Of a stretch of 64,000 bases of DNA, positions 50,322 through 60,121 are shown piece by piece (position 1 is the stretch's first letter; every line of letters starts with the position of its first letter). Location: positions 2,108,001 through 2,172,000 of the forward strand of contig JAXLVB010000001.1 of the NCBI GenBank assembly GCA_046329195.1, given 5' to 3'. Below the pieces are notes generated by a model. It was not told the origin of the DNA and did no database searches. It was given only the letters and a program-made list of their open reading frames with translations. The stretch comes from JAXLVB01 sp046329195 (GTDB lineage Bacteria > Bacteroidota > Bacteroidia > Cytophagales > Spirosomataceae). A program made the translations under genes and the position numbers.

Positions 50322-53300
50322 TTAGGCTTTCTTTGAGCCTTTACCTTTGGCAGGTGTTGGTGTAGTAGCAGCTACGGGCTCTGCTACGGCTTTTTTCTTG
50401 CCTGTTCCGAAGTCAACTACGATAGGAGCTGCTACGAAAATAGACGAATAAGCACCAAACACTACCCCAATAAACATCGCAAACGAGAAGTTACGCAACA
50501 CATCACCACCAAATATCAAGAGAATCGTTACTACAATAAATACCGTGGCGGCAGTCATTACCGTACGGCTCATAGTTTGGTTGATAGAAGCGTTGATGGT
50601 CTTGATAACTTGGTCTTTTTGCGTAAGGTCTGGGTTAGGGCCAAGATATTCTCGAATCCGGTCAAATACCACCACTGTATCGTTGATTGAGTAACCAATT
50701 ACGGTCAAAACTGCCGCAATAAATACGCCGTCCACTTCGAGTTTCCAGCCCAGCAAATAGGTAACACACATCATACCAATTACTACCAAGGCATCGTGTG
50801 CCATCGCTACTACACCACCAAGTGAGTATTGCCACTTGCGGAAACGAATCAAGATGTAAATGAAGATGGCAATAAGCGAGTAAACAATCGAGACGAAGGA
50901 GGTCTGCATGATGTCATCGGCGATGGTTGCCCCTACTTTTGATGAACTCAATACTTTAGGATGCTCATTAGCATACTTTTGTAAGCCGGTGTTCAGAGCC
51001 GTTTCAACGATTTTGTTAGCGGCTTCTGACTCGTCATCTACCAAGTAGCTGGTTGTGATTTTCAGCTTATCGTTTGTTTCATACGTTTTTACTTCTGGCG
51101 AGCCTCCTTTGAACGATGCTTTCAAGGCTTCTTTCACATCAGAGGCAGGGATGGCATGGTCAAACTGCACTACATATGTACGACCACCTTTGAAGTCAAC
51201 ACCGAGGTTGAAACCTCCGTTGATGAAATAACAAACTACACCTAGTGCAATTAGTCCCCAAGAGAACCAGTATGAATACTTCCGCTTTTCGATAAAGTCG
51301 AAGTTCATTCCTTTGAATAAACCTCTCGAAATACCTGTTTCAAACGTCATGGTTTCGCCTTTGGCCACTTTGCGCTCAGCCCACCACCACATAATCAAAT
51401 AAGCAATATATACAGCGGTGAAAATGGTAGTACCAATACCAATCATCAGCGTGGTAGCAAAACCTTTCACGCCACCTTGTCCAAAAATATACAAGATGGC
51501 ACCAATCAAGAAGGTAGTTACGTTACCGTCAATAATCGCACTTAGCGCTTTGTCATGACCAATTTTCAAGGCTTCTAACAATCCTTTGCCCGCATGTAGT
51601 TCTTCTTTTATCCGTTCGTTAATCAATACGTTTGCATCTACGGCCATACCCATCGTCAATACCATACCTGCAATACCCGGAAGCGTAAGCGCTGCACCAA
51701 ACTGAGCCAAGATACCTACGATGAAGAAGACGTTGAAAATTAACGCCACGTTAGCGACGTTACCCGGCGCACCATAGTACAAAATCATAAACAACACAAC
51801 CAGTGCCAAACCACCTCCCATTGACCAGTAGCCTTGACTGATAGCTTCTTGACCCAACGATGGACCAACGAAAGCTTCTTCTACAATGCGAGTTGGTGCT
51901 GGCAATTTACCAGCTTTCAATACGTTAGCTAAGTCTTTGCCTTCTTCCAACGTAAAGCTACCTGAGATACTTGAACGTCCGTTTGGAATTTCGTTGATTA
52001 CGTTAGGCGCAGAATACACATAGTCATCGAGTACGATAGCCACACGCTTCCCTACGTTAGCAGCCGTCAGGTTACGCCATTTGCGAGCGCCTTCGGGGTT
52101 CATGGCCATGGTTACTTCTACACGTCCGCTTTGGTCATAATCTTGTGCGGCATCTGTAATCACGTCGCCCTCCAATGGAGCCTGACCGTTGTTTTTCTTT
52201 ACAGCGGTTAGTTCCAAGATATCTTCGTTAGTGTTGGTAGTTTTGTTAACACCTTTTACACTCCATACGAAATGATAATTGCCAGGGAACAGCGTACGGA
52301 TTTCAGGACGGCTCAACAGCGTGTTGATTCTTGCGGTATCTTTCACCACTGCACCCAAGGTGTTGGTTCCTGGCAATTGGATAAACAACTTACCCAATGC
52401 TGCACCAGCTGTAGTAGCTACGGTAGTGTCTTTCTTTGTGGTATCTTTTTTAGCAGCAGTACCAGCCAACTGAGCAGCCAAACCTGATTTTGAGGTATCG
52501 CTCTTGGCTGTCGTGTCATTTTTAACAGTAGCACCACCTTTGGCAGCTTTTTCTTGCGCTAATAGGTATTCCCCTACTTGCATCATTGAGGCTGAGTACT
52601 CTTGCAATTCGGCTACTTCCAAAAACTCCAATTTAGCAGCTGCTGAAAGAAGCTTACGAGCACGCTCTGGGTTATCAATACCGGGTAGTTCTACCTGAAT
52701 ACGGCCTGTACCCGGAATCCGCTGGATAGTTGGGTTAGCTACCCCAAACTTATCTACACGAGTCGTAATGATTTGAAAAGCACGGTCAATGGCTCCTTCT
52801 ACTTCTGTTTTGATTACTTTCAATACCTCAGCGTCAGACGACTGGGCATTGATTTTGCCACGGTTGGTTGAGTTAGAGAATACCGATGCAAGTTTGCGAC
52901 CTGGAGCCACTTTTTGGAAGGTTTGGTAAAACAAATCCACAAAGTTGGCTTGTGAGTTGGCTTGGGCTTGTTGAGCCTGACGAAGCGCTTCACGGAATTG
53001 AGGGTCGGTGGTTTTACCAGCCAATGATGATAAGATTTCAACTGGCGAAACTTCCAACACAACGTGCATACCACCTTGTAAGTCAAGGCCGAGGTTAAGA
53101 GCTTTCTCGGTTACTTCTTTGAGTGTCCAAGTACCCAAGTAAACGGGTTGCTGCCACAAGGAGTCCACATAGCGCTGCTTGAGCTTGGGGTCGTACTTAC
53201 CGTTGCGGGTAGCATACGAAACGGCATCGTCCATGATGCTAGTTTTGACCCATGTAAACGACAAGAAAAATAAACACAGCGCCGAAATAAGTGCTGTTAG

Positions 53301-53327
53301 TACAATGATTACGTTTTTGTTACGCAT
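50322..53327 (-). CDS. secDF: Fused protein translocase subunit SecDF
   Basis: A 1001-residue membrane protein that uses the proton gradient to pull secreted proteins across the inner membrane. The SecD half has the signature LGLDLQGGMHVVLEV (about 78-92), a large periplasmic P1 region with a low-complexity Lys/Thr/Ala insert (about 262-312), and six helices with AMAVDANVLINERIKEEL. The SecF half begins with FNLGVDFKGGRTYVVQF and has a second helix set with GYSINDTVVVFDRIRE. The C-terminal tail is Ala/Pro/Lys rich. Fusion of SecD and SecF is usual in Bacteroidota. It has its own terminator. Confidence 0.95.
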   Translation of the reverse strand: MRNKNVIIVLTALISALCLFFLSFTWVKTSIMDDAVSYATRNGKYDPKLKQRYVDSLWQQPVYLGTWTLKEVTEKALNLGLDLQGGMHVVLEVSPVEILSSLAGKTTDPQFREALRQAQQAQANSQANFVDLFYQTFQKVAPGRKLASVFSNSTNRGKINAQSSDAEVLKVIKTEVEGAIDRAFQIITTRVDKFGVANPTIQRIPGTGRIQVELPGIDNPERARKLLSAAAKLEFLEVAELQEYSASMMQVGEYLLAQEKAAKGGATVKNDTTAKSDTSKSGLAAQLAGTAAKKDTTKKDTTVATTAGAALGKLFIQLPGTNTLGAVVKDTARINTLLSRPEIRTLFPGNYHFVWSVKGVNKTTNTNEDILELTAVKKNNGQAPLEGDVITDAAQDYDQSGRVEVTMAMNPEGARKWRNLTAANVGKRVAIVLDDYVYSAPNVINEIPNGRSSISGSFTLEEGKDLANVLKAGKLPAPTRIVEEAFVGPSLGQEAISQGYWSMGGGLALVVLFMILYYGAPGNVANVALIFNVFFIVGILAQFGAALTLPGIAGMVLTMGMAVDANVLINERIKEELHAGKGLLEALKIGHDKALSAIIDGNVTTFLIGAILYIFGQGGVKGFATTLMIGIGTTIFTAVYIAYLIMWWWAERKVAKGETMTFETGISRGLFKGMNFDFIEKRKYSYWFSWGLIALGVVCYFINGGFNLGVDFKGGRTYVVQFDHAIPASDVKEALKASFKGGSPEVKTYETNDKLKITTSYLVDDESEAANKIVETALNTGLQKYANEHPKVLSSSKVGATIADDIMQTSFVSIVYSLIAIFIYILIRFRKWQYSLGGVVAMAHDALVVIGMMCVTYLLGWKLEVDGVFIAAVLTVIGYSINDTVVVFDRIREYLGPNPDLTQKDQVIKTINASINQTMSRTVMTAATVFIVVTILLIFGGDVLRNFSFAMFIGVVFGAYSSIFVAAPIVVDFGTGKKKAVAEPVAATTPTPAKGKGSKKA

Positions 53328-53522
53328 CTTTTCCTAAAGAGTTAAAAGTGTAAAGTATTAAACTGGGTAATAGAGAATCGGTTAACGGATTGGGCTACTG
53401 GTTAGGCTTGGTCTGGCAAGCGTATAGCATAGCAATTCAACAATCAAATCATTTGCAAAAGCAAACCGATTCTTGCCTGGTTTTCAGGCAGTTAAAGAAA
53501 TGAAATAAATAAAATGACGTGA

Positions 53523-53876
53523 CTACGGGGCGTTAGTAGCGATGTGATGCCCAAAAAGATTCTGAAAATACGAGAGTAAAAACAGCGGTTTGGTAGGAGT
53601 AAGAGCCGCTATTTGTTGAAGAGGAAATGCTAATGGAACTGCTGGTACAAAGCAAAGAGCCTGATGAAAATCCACTGCTATAGGCGCCACGGTAGCCATG
53701 GGAGACAGTTCGCTCACCACACTTTGCTTTGAGTCGGTTGAATTGGAATTTTGCTCCGTTTTTGCCTTTTCGACCTTCACTACTGGTAACACAGACTTGC
53801 CCCAAACCGAAATGGAAAGGAGCAACGTGGCGAGAACCATGCTAAAAATCCGTGAGAAGGTAGGTGTTTGCTTCAT
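53523..53876 (-). CDS. Small secreted or membrane protein of unknown function (117 aa)
   Basis: A 117-residue protein with an N-terminal hydrophobic stretch (about 12-26) after a basic start, a Ser/Asn/Lys-rich middle and a second hydrophobic stretch near the C-terminus. It has a strong upstream promoter candidate. Its expected start point lies almost at the ATG at 53876, so either the mRNA is nearly leaderless or translation starts at Met13 (53840). No family is recognised. It stands alone between secDF and the TonB-dependent receptor, in the opposite direction to the latter. Confidence 0.55.
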   Translation of the reverse strand: MKQTPTFSRIFSMVLATLLLSISVWGKSVLPVVKVEKAKTEQNSNSTDSKQSVVSELSPMATVAPIAVDFHQALCFVPAVPLAFPLQQIAALTPTKPLFLLSYFQNLFGHHIATNAP

Positions 53877-53884
53877 AGCGGGTG

Positions 53885-53917
53885 CAAATTTATACCCAAT
53901 AATTTATATTTCGCAAA
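53885..53917 (-). promoter_or_regulatory. Promoter of the 117-residue protein gene
   Basis: On the minus strand, TTTG (53917-53914), 21 bases and TAAATTTG (53892-53885) match the Bacteroidota consensus in full. The predicted start of RNA is within a few bases of the ATG. Confidence 0.6.
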
Positions 53918-54120
53918 TGGAGTGCCAACTTTGTGGCGACAAATAGGCCTTGTTAGTTATTTATTATTATCTAGTACTGCCAGTTTATTACTTGTATTGC
54001 ATTGATGATCAAGCATTTAGATTAGTCATATTCAGCTAGGTAAGAGTTGAGGTAATCGCCTGATTATAGGGGCAAATTTCCTCTAAATTGTCAGAAGAGA
54101 AACTGTTTTGTTCGAAAGCC

Positions 54121-56439
54121 ATGAAATTCATCTCTTTTTTTTCGATTATCTTTCTTTTCTGTTATGCCCTTATTGCCCAGCCACTTACCCAAACCATCAA
54201 AGGACGGGTGGTAGATGCGGAGTCTGGTTTGGCTGTGATTGGGGCCAATGTAGCCATCCTGAACCTGTCGCCTCAAAAAGGCAGTAGTACCGACGCTCAA
54301 GGTTATTTCAAAATCCAGCAAGTGCCCGTTGGGCGGTACACCATCAAAATTACCAGTTTGGGCTATGAAGATGCTACGATTCAAGAACTGTCAGTTGGCT
54401 CAGGCAAAGAAATTGACCTGACCATTAAACTGACCGAATCGCTGCATCAACTAGCTGAAGTTACGATAAAAGCTCAAAAACAATTTGGTGAAGCCCTCAA
54501 CGACATGGCCAGCATCAGTGCAAGGTCGTTTACTGTAGAACAAACCAAGCGCTATGCAGCTTCTATCAACGACCCCGCCCGCATGGCTCAGTCGTTTGCA
54601 GGCGTAACCACCACCGACGACACCAACAATCAAATCATTATTCGGGGCAATTCGCCCAAGGGCTTACTTTGGCGCATGGAAGGCGTAGAAGTACCGAATC
54701 CGAACCATTTTGCTGAAGAAGGCTCCACAGGCGGCGGTATTAGTGCCTTGAGTGTAAATGTGTTGAGTAACTCCGATTTTTTTACGGGAGCCTTTCCTGC
54801 CGAATACGGCAATGCTACATCTGGAGTATTTGATTTGCGAATGCGCCGAGGCAATAACGAAAAGCATGAGTATGCCCTCCAAGCAGGTATTATTGGTATT
54901 GATGTTGCCGCTGAGGGACCTTTTGCCAAGCAAGGAGGTGCTTCGTATTTGGCCAATTATCGGTATTCATCGTTGGACTTATTGAATAGTCTGGGTTTTC
55001 AGATTGCAGGCGATGCCGTACCTAAGTTTCAAGATGCTGCCTTTAAGTTGCATTTTCCACTCAACACCAAAACCACACTGTCGGTGTGGGGCATGGGCGG
55101 TTTAAGCAAGCAAGAGATAGACAAAGCCACCTACCAAGAAGCCTTTCACTCTGACCGTGGTATGTCGGGGGTTAATTACGTACGTCAGCTCAACGAAAAA
55201 GCTTTTATAGAAGCCATCGTAGCATTTGCCTACAATCGTAGCAAGTACGACTACACTCGCAAAGACCGAGTTCAGGTCTCAGCCGAAAACTTTGAACATA
55301 CAGCGTTGCGGGCATCGCTGCTATACAATCATAAATTCAGTGCCAAGCATACACTACGCACAGGTTTTATAGCGAGTAACCTAGCCTACAACTTATTGGA
55401 CAAAAACAGTACTGCAACCCAAACCAACGTGTCGATAGACCAGCACGGACAAACGCAGTTACTTCAAGCCTATGCACAATGGAAATACCGCCTATCGCAG
55501 GCAGTTACATTCAATACGGGTTTTCATACCATGTTCCTGACGCTAAGTAATCAGTTCTCTGTAGAGCCCCGCATGGGTTTACGATGGGCTGTTGCCCCTG
55601 GCCATACCTTGAGTGCCGGCTTTGGATTGCATAGCCGAATGGAGTCTATTTCGACCTATCTAGCACAAATTCAGGTGACTGACAAGGTATCGGAGACATT
55701 AAATAAGAACCTCAAATTTCCCAAGGCCGCCCACGGGGTGCTGGGCTACGAGTTCAGACCCAACGACGAATGGCGGATTCAGACCGAAGTTTATTATCAA
55801 TATCTCTACAATGTACCTATTGGTCTTCCTACCGCTACTGATACCCGGCTACGTGCAGAGGCATTGCTCAATGCTGTAAGTAATTATGTAAACGATGCCC
55901 TCAGCAGCGATGGTACGGGTAGAAACTACGGCCTTGAAATCACCATTGAGAAATTTCTGACTAGAGGTTTTTATTTGCTCAGCACTACTTCACTTTATGA
56001 TTCTAGATACACCGCACGAGATGGAGTGTTGCGAAGTACTCGTTTCAACGGACAGTTTGTCCAAAACCTACTAGCTGGCAAAGAATGGAAAGTAGGCCGT
56101 ACCAAAACCAACCTTATCGCTTTTAATACCCGTGTGGTATGGGCAGGTGGTAATCATATTGTACCTGTTGACTTGACAAAGTCTATCAAACAAAACACCA
56201 CCGTCCGGGACTATGCCAATGCCTACGGTGCTCAATTACCCAACTATTTCCGTCCCGACATCCGCATTAGTTACACTAAAAATCGAAAGAAAACGACCTC
56301 TACGCTTTCGCTCGATATTCAAAACATCATAAACCGACTCAACGCTTACAATCTCTATTACGATAGTGCCACCAAGCAAATCCAAACCGATACACAGATG
56401 GGGCTCATCCCTATTTTGAATTATCGCTTAGAGTTTTAG
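54121..56439 (+). CDS. TonB-dependent outer-membrane receptor with CarboxypepD_reg-like domain
   Basis: A 772-residue receptor. A signal peptide (about 1-19, LIAQ) is followed by a carboxypeptidase-regulatory-like domain (about 24-110: IKGRVVDAESGLAVIGANVAI, FKIQQVPVGRYTIKITSLGYE), a plug (about 150-240: IIIRGNSPKGLLWRMEGVEVPNPNHF) and a beta barrel to the C-terminus. The SusC family is similar at the start, but the protein is shorter and no SusD partner follows, so it may take up another ligand such as a siderophore or small peptide. The start is MKFISFF at 54121. The ligand is unknown. Confidence 0.88.
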   Translation: MKFISFFSIIFLFCYALIAQPLTQTIKGRVVDAESGLAVIGANVAILNLSPQKGSSTDAQGYFKIQQVPVGRYTIKITSLGYEDATIQELSVGSGKEIDLTIKLTESLHQLAEVTIKAQKQFGEALNDMASISARSFTVEQTKRYAASINDPARMAQSFAGVTTTDDTNNQIIIRGNSPKGLLWRMEGVEVPNPNHFAEEGSTGGGISALSVNVLSNSDFFTGAFPAEYGNATSGVFDLRMRRGNNEKHEYALQAGIIGIDVAAEGPFAKQGGASYLANYRYSSLDLLNSLGFQIAGDAVPKFQDAAFKLHFPLNTKTTLSVWGMGGLSKQEIDKATYQEAFHSDRGMSGVNYVRQLNEKAFIEAIVAFAYNRSKYDYTRKDRVQVSAENFEHTALRASLLYNHKFSAKHTLRTGFIASNLAYNLLDKNSTATQTNVSIDQHGQTQLLQAYAQWKYRLSQAVTFNTGFHTMFLTLSNQFSVEPRMGLRWAVAPGHTLSAGFGLHSRMESISTYLAQIQVTDKVSETLNKNLKFPKAAHGVLGYEFRPNDEWRIQTEVYYQYLYNVPIGLPTATDTRLRAEALLNAVSNYVNDALSSDGTGRNYGLEITIEKFLTRGFYLLSTTSLYDSRYTARDGVLRSTRFNGQFVQNLLAGKEWKVGRTKTNLIAFNTRVVWAGGNHIVPVDLTKSIKQNTTVRDYANAYGAQLPNYFRPDIRISYTKNRKKTTSTLSLDIQNIINRLNAYNLYYDSATKQIQTDTQMGLIPILNYRLEF

Positions 56440-56483
56440 CAACAGATTTCCTTGTTTTGAGGCTTTTGTTCTACTTTTGGTGT

Positions 56484-57086
56484 ATGAATGTTCCTGATTT
56501 TCTTAGTTATCTGGGCACCTTCGTTTTTGCCATTACGGGTGCCATGAAGGCTCGTACGCACAAAATGGACATTATTGGAGGTTTAGTATTAGCTTTTGTA
56601 ACGGCCTACGGAGGAGGTACGCTACGAGACCTGCTAATTGGTATTCGGCCTGTGAACTGGGTAAATGACCCCGTTCCGTTAGGGTTTGTAGTGACGGCAA
56701 CTACCCTCACTTTTTTGTTGCGAGACAATTTGCTATTGTTTCGACGCTTCATTTTTTATACCGATGCCATCGGTTTAGGGCTATTTACAGCCGCTGGTAT
56801 GGAAGTAAGTTTTAGGCATGGCTTGATTCCGACGTATGCGCTGGTGATGGGCGTAATTTCGGCTACGTTTGGTGGCTTGGTGGCCGACGTCCTAAGCAAT
56901 ACGGTACCTTCTATCCTGAAGAAGGGAGAATTTTACGTAACCGCCTGTGTGTTGGGCGGAGCTTGTTACCTTGTACTCCGTTATTTTGATCTTCCTAACG
57001 ACCTCATGTTGTTGGTTTGTGTAGTAGTGGTAGTGGCCAGTCGCATTATTTCTAAACGAAACAGCTTACACTTACCCGAGATTTAA
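56484..57086 (+). CDS. TRIC/UPF0126-family membrane protein (YicG-like)
   Basis: A 200-residue protein with six to seven membrane helices built of two similar halves: FLSYLGTFVFAITGAMKA and GGTLRDLLIG in the first, FYTDAIGLGLFTAAGMEVSF and FGGLVADVLSNTVPSIL in the second. This duplication, with G-G-x-x-R/A-D motifs, marks bacterial TRIC channels, which conduct cations such as K+. The start MNVPDFL at 56484 is preferred over the open frame from 56457. It follows the receptor gene by 44 bases and may share its transcript. Confidence 0.85.
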   Translation: MNVPDFLSYLGTFVFAITGAMKARTHKMDIIGGLVLAFVTAYGGGTLRDLLIGIRPVNWVNDPVPLGFVVTATTLTFLLRDNLLLFRRFIFYTDAIGLGLFTAAGMEVSFRHGLIPTYALVMGVISATFGGLVADVLSNTVPSILKKGEFYVTACVLGGACYLVLRYFDLPNDLMLLVCVVVVVASRIISKRNSLHLPEI

Positions 57087-57384
57087 GGAGTAGTATTAAC
57101 CAATCGTTAACAAAATGAGTATATTTATTGGTTGATTACCAACGTTATAGGTCTATAAAGTATCACTAACCATCTGAGAAAATCTATTCAAAAGATAGAA
57201 CAAGTAGCTGCAAGCGAACTATTTTGTATTATCTTTACCCAAATCTGTTTTTTTAGAAAAAAATGCGATTTACTTTTAGATAAAACCAAGATTTTCTTGT
57301 TTAATACATTTTTGGCACGAGAATTGATAGTGTATTAATGAACCCAATTACTAAACTTTCTTGTAAAACATGAACTGGTTCGTT

Positions 57385-58557
57385 ATGAATACTAACATCT
57401 TGAAAACCACCCTTCTGACCGGTGGATTATTGGGCGGAATGGCCATTTGCAATGTTACATTCGCAAAAGGATGGGGCGGCGATTCCCTCGGAATCGAAAA
57501 TCGAGTTGACAAGACGGTGATTCTTCACAAAGTAGAAGAAGGAGAATCGTTGTATTCACTCTTGAAGCGCTATAAAAGTTCGCTGAAGATGTATTCGTCA
57601 GAGAATCCAGAAACCGATGGTCATATCGAAATTGGGCAAGTGATACGGATTCCGATGGAAGAAAAATATGCCAAAAAAGTACGTGAGCAGCGAGCTAAAC
57701 AACCAGCTGTGGCACCAGCAGATGACGAAGAAGTCGCTAAAGTTCCTACCAAAGATGAAGGAACCTACACTTCGCCCACCAAAGCGACTGATATAAAAAA
57801 GGCTGATAAAGTAGCTACCAAAACTTCTCCTACTAAACCTGAAGCGACAACTTCTGCTACAACGGCATCGGTAAAACACGTAGTAGAAGCTAAACAAACG
57901 ATGTTTAGCATTGCTAAAAAATACGGGGTTTCAGTGGCAGATCTTGAACGTTGGAACAAATTGCCCAACCACAATGTGAAAGTTGGTCAGGTGTTGTTAA
58001 TTAACCCTTCGGCAACATCGGTTGGCTCAAGCACAGACAAAATGGTGGCCAGAACAAGTAATCCGAAAGATACGCTTAGAGTCAAACCTATGAGCAAGCC
58101 AGAAATGGCGAAAAATGAGCCAAAGAAAAATGACTCTACCAAAATAAAAGATACTAAAAAAGTAGCCACAGCACCCAATATCCCTACGAAACCTGCCGAT
58201 TCATCTCCAGCTATGATTTTGGTTTCTCGTCAAGTCAAAGAAAACGGAATGGCGGGGTTGATTTCGGTAGATGATAACTCTGGCAAATTTTTGGCACTGC
58301 ACCGTACGGCCCCTGTGGGCACACTCATACAAGTACGCAACGAATCAAACAATCGCAGCATTTTTGTAAAAGTGATTGGAAAACTTCCAGACACTGGGCT
58401 CAACGATAAAATGATTATCAAGATCTCACCAAGCGCTTACGAAAAACTGTCACCCGTTGACCGTAAATTCCGTGCCGAAATTACGTATACCATTCAAGAA
58501 TCGGTACCAGCCAACACCGTTTCAGCGAGTGCTAAAGACCTGAAAGGTAGCAAATAA
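57385..58557 (+). CDS. LysM-repeat protein with RlpA-like C-terminal domain
   Basis: A 390-residue secreted protein. A signal peptide (about 1-28) is followed by a first LysM (about 47-93: ILHKVEEGESLYSLLKRYKSS, IGQVIRIP), a Lys/Thr/Pro-rich linker, a second LysM (about 164-209: VEAKQTMFSIAKKYGVSVADLERWN) and, after another linker, a double-psi barrel-like domain (about 275-375) resembling RlpA: GLISVDDNSGKFLALHRTAPVGTLIQVRNESN. LysM binds peptidoglycan, so the protein probably sits on the cell wall; the C-terminal domain may act as a lytic enzyme or only bind. The start could also be 57370. The gap on its 5' side (298 bases) has no gene; TATCTTTA near 57229 is a weak -7 match. Confidence 0.85.
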   Translation: MNTNILKTTLLTGGLLGGMAICNVTFAKGWGGDSLGIENRVDKTVILHKVEEGESLYSLLKRYKSSLKMYSSENPETDGHIEIGQVIRIPMEEKYAKKVREQRAKQPAVAPADDEEVAKVPTKDEGTYTSPTKATDIKKADKVATKTSPTKPEATTSATTASVKHVVEAKQTMFSIAKKYGVSVADLERWNKLPNHNVKVGQVLLINPSATSVGSSTDKMVARTSNPKDTLRVKPMSKPEMAKNEPKKNDSTKIKDTKKVATAPNIPTKPADSSPAMILVSRQVKENGMAGLISVDDNSGKFLALHRTAPVGTLIQVRNESNNRSIFVKVIGKLPDTGLNDKMIIKISPSAYEKLSPVDRKFRAEITYTIQESVPANTVSASAKDLKGSK

Positions 58558-58658
58558 CCAGTCCTCTAATGATAAACAAGGTTATCCAACAACGTCGTTA
58601 GCTTTCTGAGTAAGCCTCCAACCATTGATATATTGATTTGGGAAAATATACATTAGCA

Positions 58659-58690
58659 AAGCCGTTACACATTATGTGTAGCGGCTTTTT
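58659..58690 (+). terminator. Terminator after the LysM gene
   Basis: AAGCCGTTACAC and GTGTAGCGGCTT around a five-base loop, ending in a T run, about 100 bases after the LysM stop. Its T run overlaps the -33 element of the next gene. Confidence 0.8.
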
Positions 58691-58719
58691 GTTTTGCAAA
58701 TGGATAACCTGTATTTTTG
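58688..58719 (+). promoter_or_regulatory. Promoter of the 57-residue membrane protein gene
   Basis: TTTG at 58688-58691 and TATTTTTG at 58712-58719 are 20 bases apart, a full consensus match. RNA would begin near 58726, about 19 bases before the ATG. Confidence 0.65.
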
Positions 58720-58744
58720 TGTTGAAACTTAAAACAGTATAAAA

Positions 58745-58918
58745 ATGCCCAAGTCCAAACCTTCCGGCACTTTTGGTTATTGGCTCTGGACGGTGCTATT
58801 CGCCATTGCCTATCCAGTCATTTCGGTGTTTACTTTTCTGTTTACTGCCATTCTATCCGTATTTTCGGTTCTTTCGAGTGGTATTGTATGGTTACTTACC
58901 AAAATCAAAAAATCTTGA
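58745..58918 (+). CDS. 57-residue membrane protein of unknown function
   Basis: An ORF starting MPKSKPSGTFGYWLWTV, with a hydrophobic core of about 35 residues (residues 13-52), enough for one long or two short membrane helices, and a basic C-terminus (TKIKKS). The gene follows a full consensus promoter. A basic N-terminus, Gly and aromatic residues and a basic tail are what a small membrane peptide would show. Function unknown. The following gene at 58988 is 69 bases away and may be cotranscribed. Confidence 0.55.
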   Translation: MPKSKPSGTFGYWLWTVLFAIAYPVISVFTFLFTAILSVFSVLSSGIVWLLTKIKKS

Positions 58919-58987
58919 GAGACAGGAGACAATAAGTTTTGTTATTAAAAAATAAGTGTCTGAAAATCAGCCAATTAACTGTATAAA

Positions 58988-59773
58988 ATGCTTGATTTGC
59001 CAACTTTTGAAACAGTTGCTGAGTTACTGAATTGTAGTTACCAACAATACAACCAACCCCAGTTTATCCAAGACGACCCCATTTGTATTCCACATCGGTT
59101 TTCTCGGCAACAAGACGTCGAAATCACAGGGTTTATTACGGCAGTATTGGCGTGGGGGCAGCGCAAAACTATCATCAACAAATCGGTTGAATTGTTTGAA
59201 CGAATGGATAATGCGCCTTACGATTTTGTGGTCAATCATCAAGAAAATGACCTCAAGCGTATGCTTACTTTCAAGCATCGTACCTTCAACACTACTGATT
59301 TATTATACTTTATAGCCTTTTTTCAGTGGTTTTATAGCCAACACAATTCACTTGAGGAGGCGTTTCTGCAAGGCATGACACCAAGCGAACCTACCGTGGA
59401 GAAGGGCTTGATAGGGTTTCATGACTTATTTTGTAGTTTAGACGTATTTCCGAGTCGCACTCGTAAGCACATTGCAACGCCTCAGCGCAACTCCTCGTGC
59501 AAGCGACTGAATATGTTTTTGCGCTGGATGGTACGGCAAGATACCCAAGGAGTGGATTTCGGTATTTGGAAACAATTCAAACCCTCGCAGTTAGTTTGCC
59601 CTTGCGACGTACACGTAGAGCGAGTCGCCCGTAAGTTAGGCTTGATTACCCGCCCTAAAACCGACTGGCAAACTGCCCTTGAACTAACCGAAAACCTCAA
59701 GCAATTCGACGCCCAAGACCCCGTTAAGTATGATTTTGCACTCTTTGGCTTAGGGGTAGAAGGAACCATGTAA
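58988..59773 (+). CDS. TIGR02757/DUF2400-family protein
   Basis: A 261-residue soluble protein. The segments RFSRQQDVEITGFITAVLAWGQRKTIINKS (about 36-65), RWMVRQDTQGVDFGIWKQF (about 180-198) and CPCDVHVERVARKLGL (about 204-219) match the TIGR02757 family, whose fold suggests relation to helix-hairpin-helix DNA glycosylases. A DNA repair role is inference from that fold; biochemistry is unknown to me. The frame is well supported by family-like sequence to the end (FALFGLGVEGTM). Confidence 0.85.
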   Translation: MLDLPTFETVAELLNCSYQQYNQPQFIQDDPICIPHRFSRQQDVEITGFITAVLAWGQRKTIINKSVELFERMDNAPYDFVVNHQENDLKRMLTFKHRTFNTTDLLYFIAFFQWFYSQHNSLEEAFLQGMTPSEPTVEKGLIGFHDLFCSLDVFPSRTRKHIATPQRNSSCKRLNMFLRWMVRQDTQGVDFGIWKQFKPSQLVCPCDVHVERVARKLGLITRPKTDWQTALELTENLKQFDAQDPVKYDFALFGLGVEGTM

Positions 59774-59792
59774 CATCTCAAACTCGTAAATC

Positions 59793-60116
59793 ATGGCTCA
59801 ACGAAAATTTTATTTGCATCTATTATTGGCCGCATTGAATGGAATACTGATGGTAGTTGTCATTGCAAAAGCAGAATCTATTCATGTATCGCTATTGGTT
59901 GTCACGTTGACCAGTGTTGGTTTGGGAGTGTTGCAACCTCTTAGGGGGTGGCTATTAGCACTTACCCAAGTACTTGTGATTGTAGTAGGGTTCTTCATAA
60001 TGAAAAACGATACGGCTTTTATGACAAGTCCAGTAGCCGAGTTTTGTACGTATGCTTCGGTTTTTCCTACCCTGGTGGGTAGTTTTATAGGAGCGTTTAT
60101 GAAAAGAGCTTTATAA
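59793..60116 (+). CDS. 107-residue membrane protein of unknown function
   Basis: A small protein with about four hydrophobic helices separated by short loops, basic at both ends (MAQRKF and MKRAL). It starts 19 bases after the TIGR02757 stop, so the two probably share an operon. I do not recognise the family. A terminator follows directly. Confidence 0.65.
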   Translation: MAQRKFYLHLLLAALNGILMVVVIAKAESIHVSLLVVTLTSVGLGVLQPLRGWLLALTQVLVIVVGFFIMKNDTAFMTSPVAEFCTYASVFPTLVGSFIGAFMKRAL

Positions 60117-60121
60117 TTGCA

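Noticed and set aside
53698..53946. 82-codon plus-strand frame overlapping the 117-residue protein
   Set aside because: The minus-strand gene has a consensus promoter and a hydrophobic leader, while this frame has neither.
56472..56479. TACTTTTG as promoter of the TRIC-family gene
   Set aside because: It lies five bases before the ATG, so RNA would start at or inside the gene, and no -33 match at the right distance is present.
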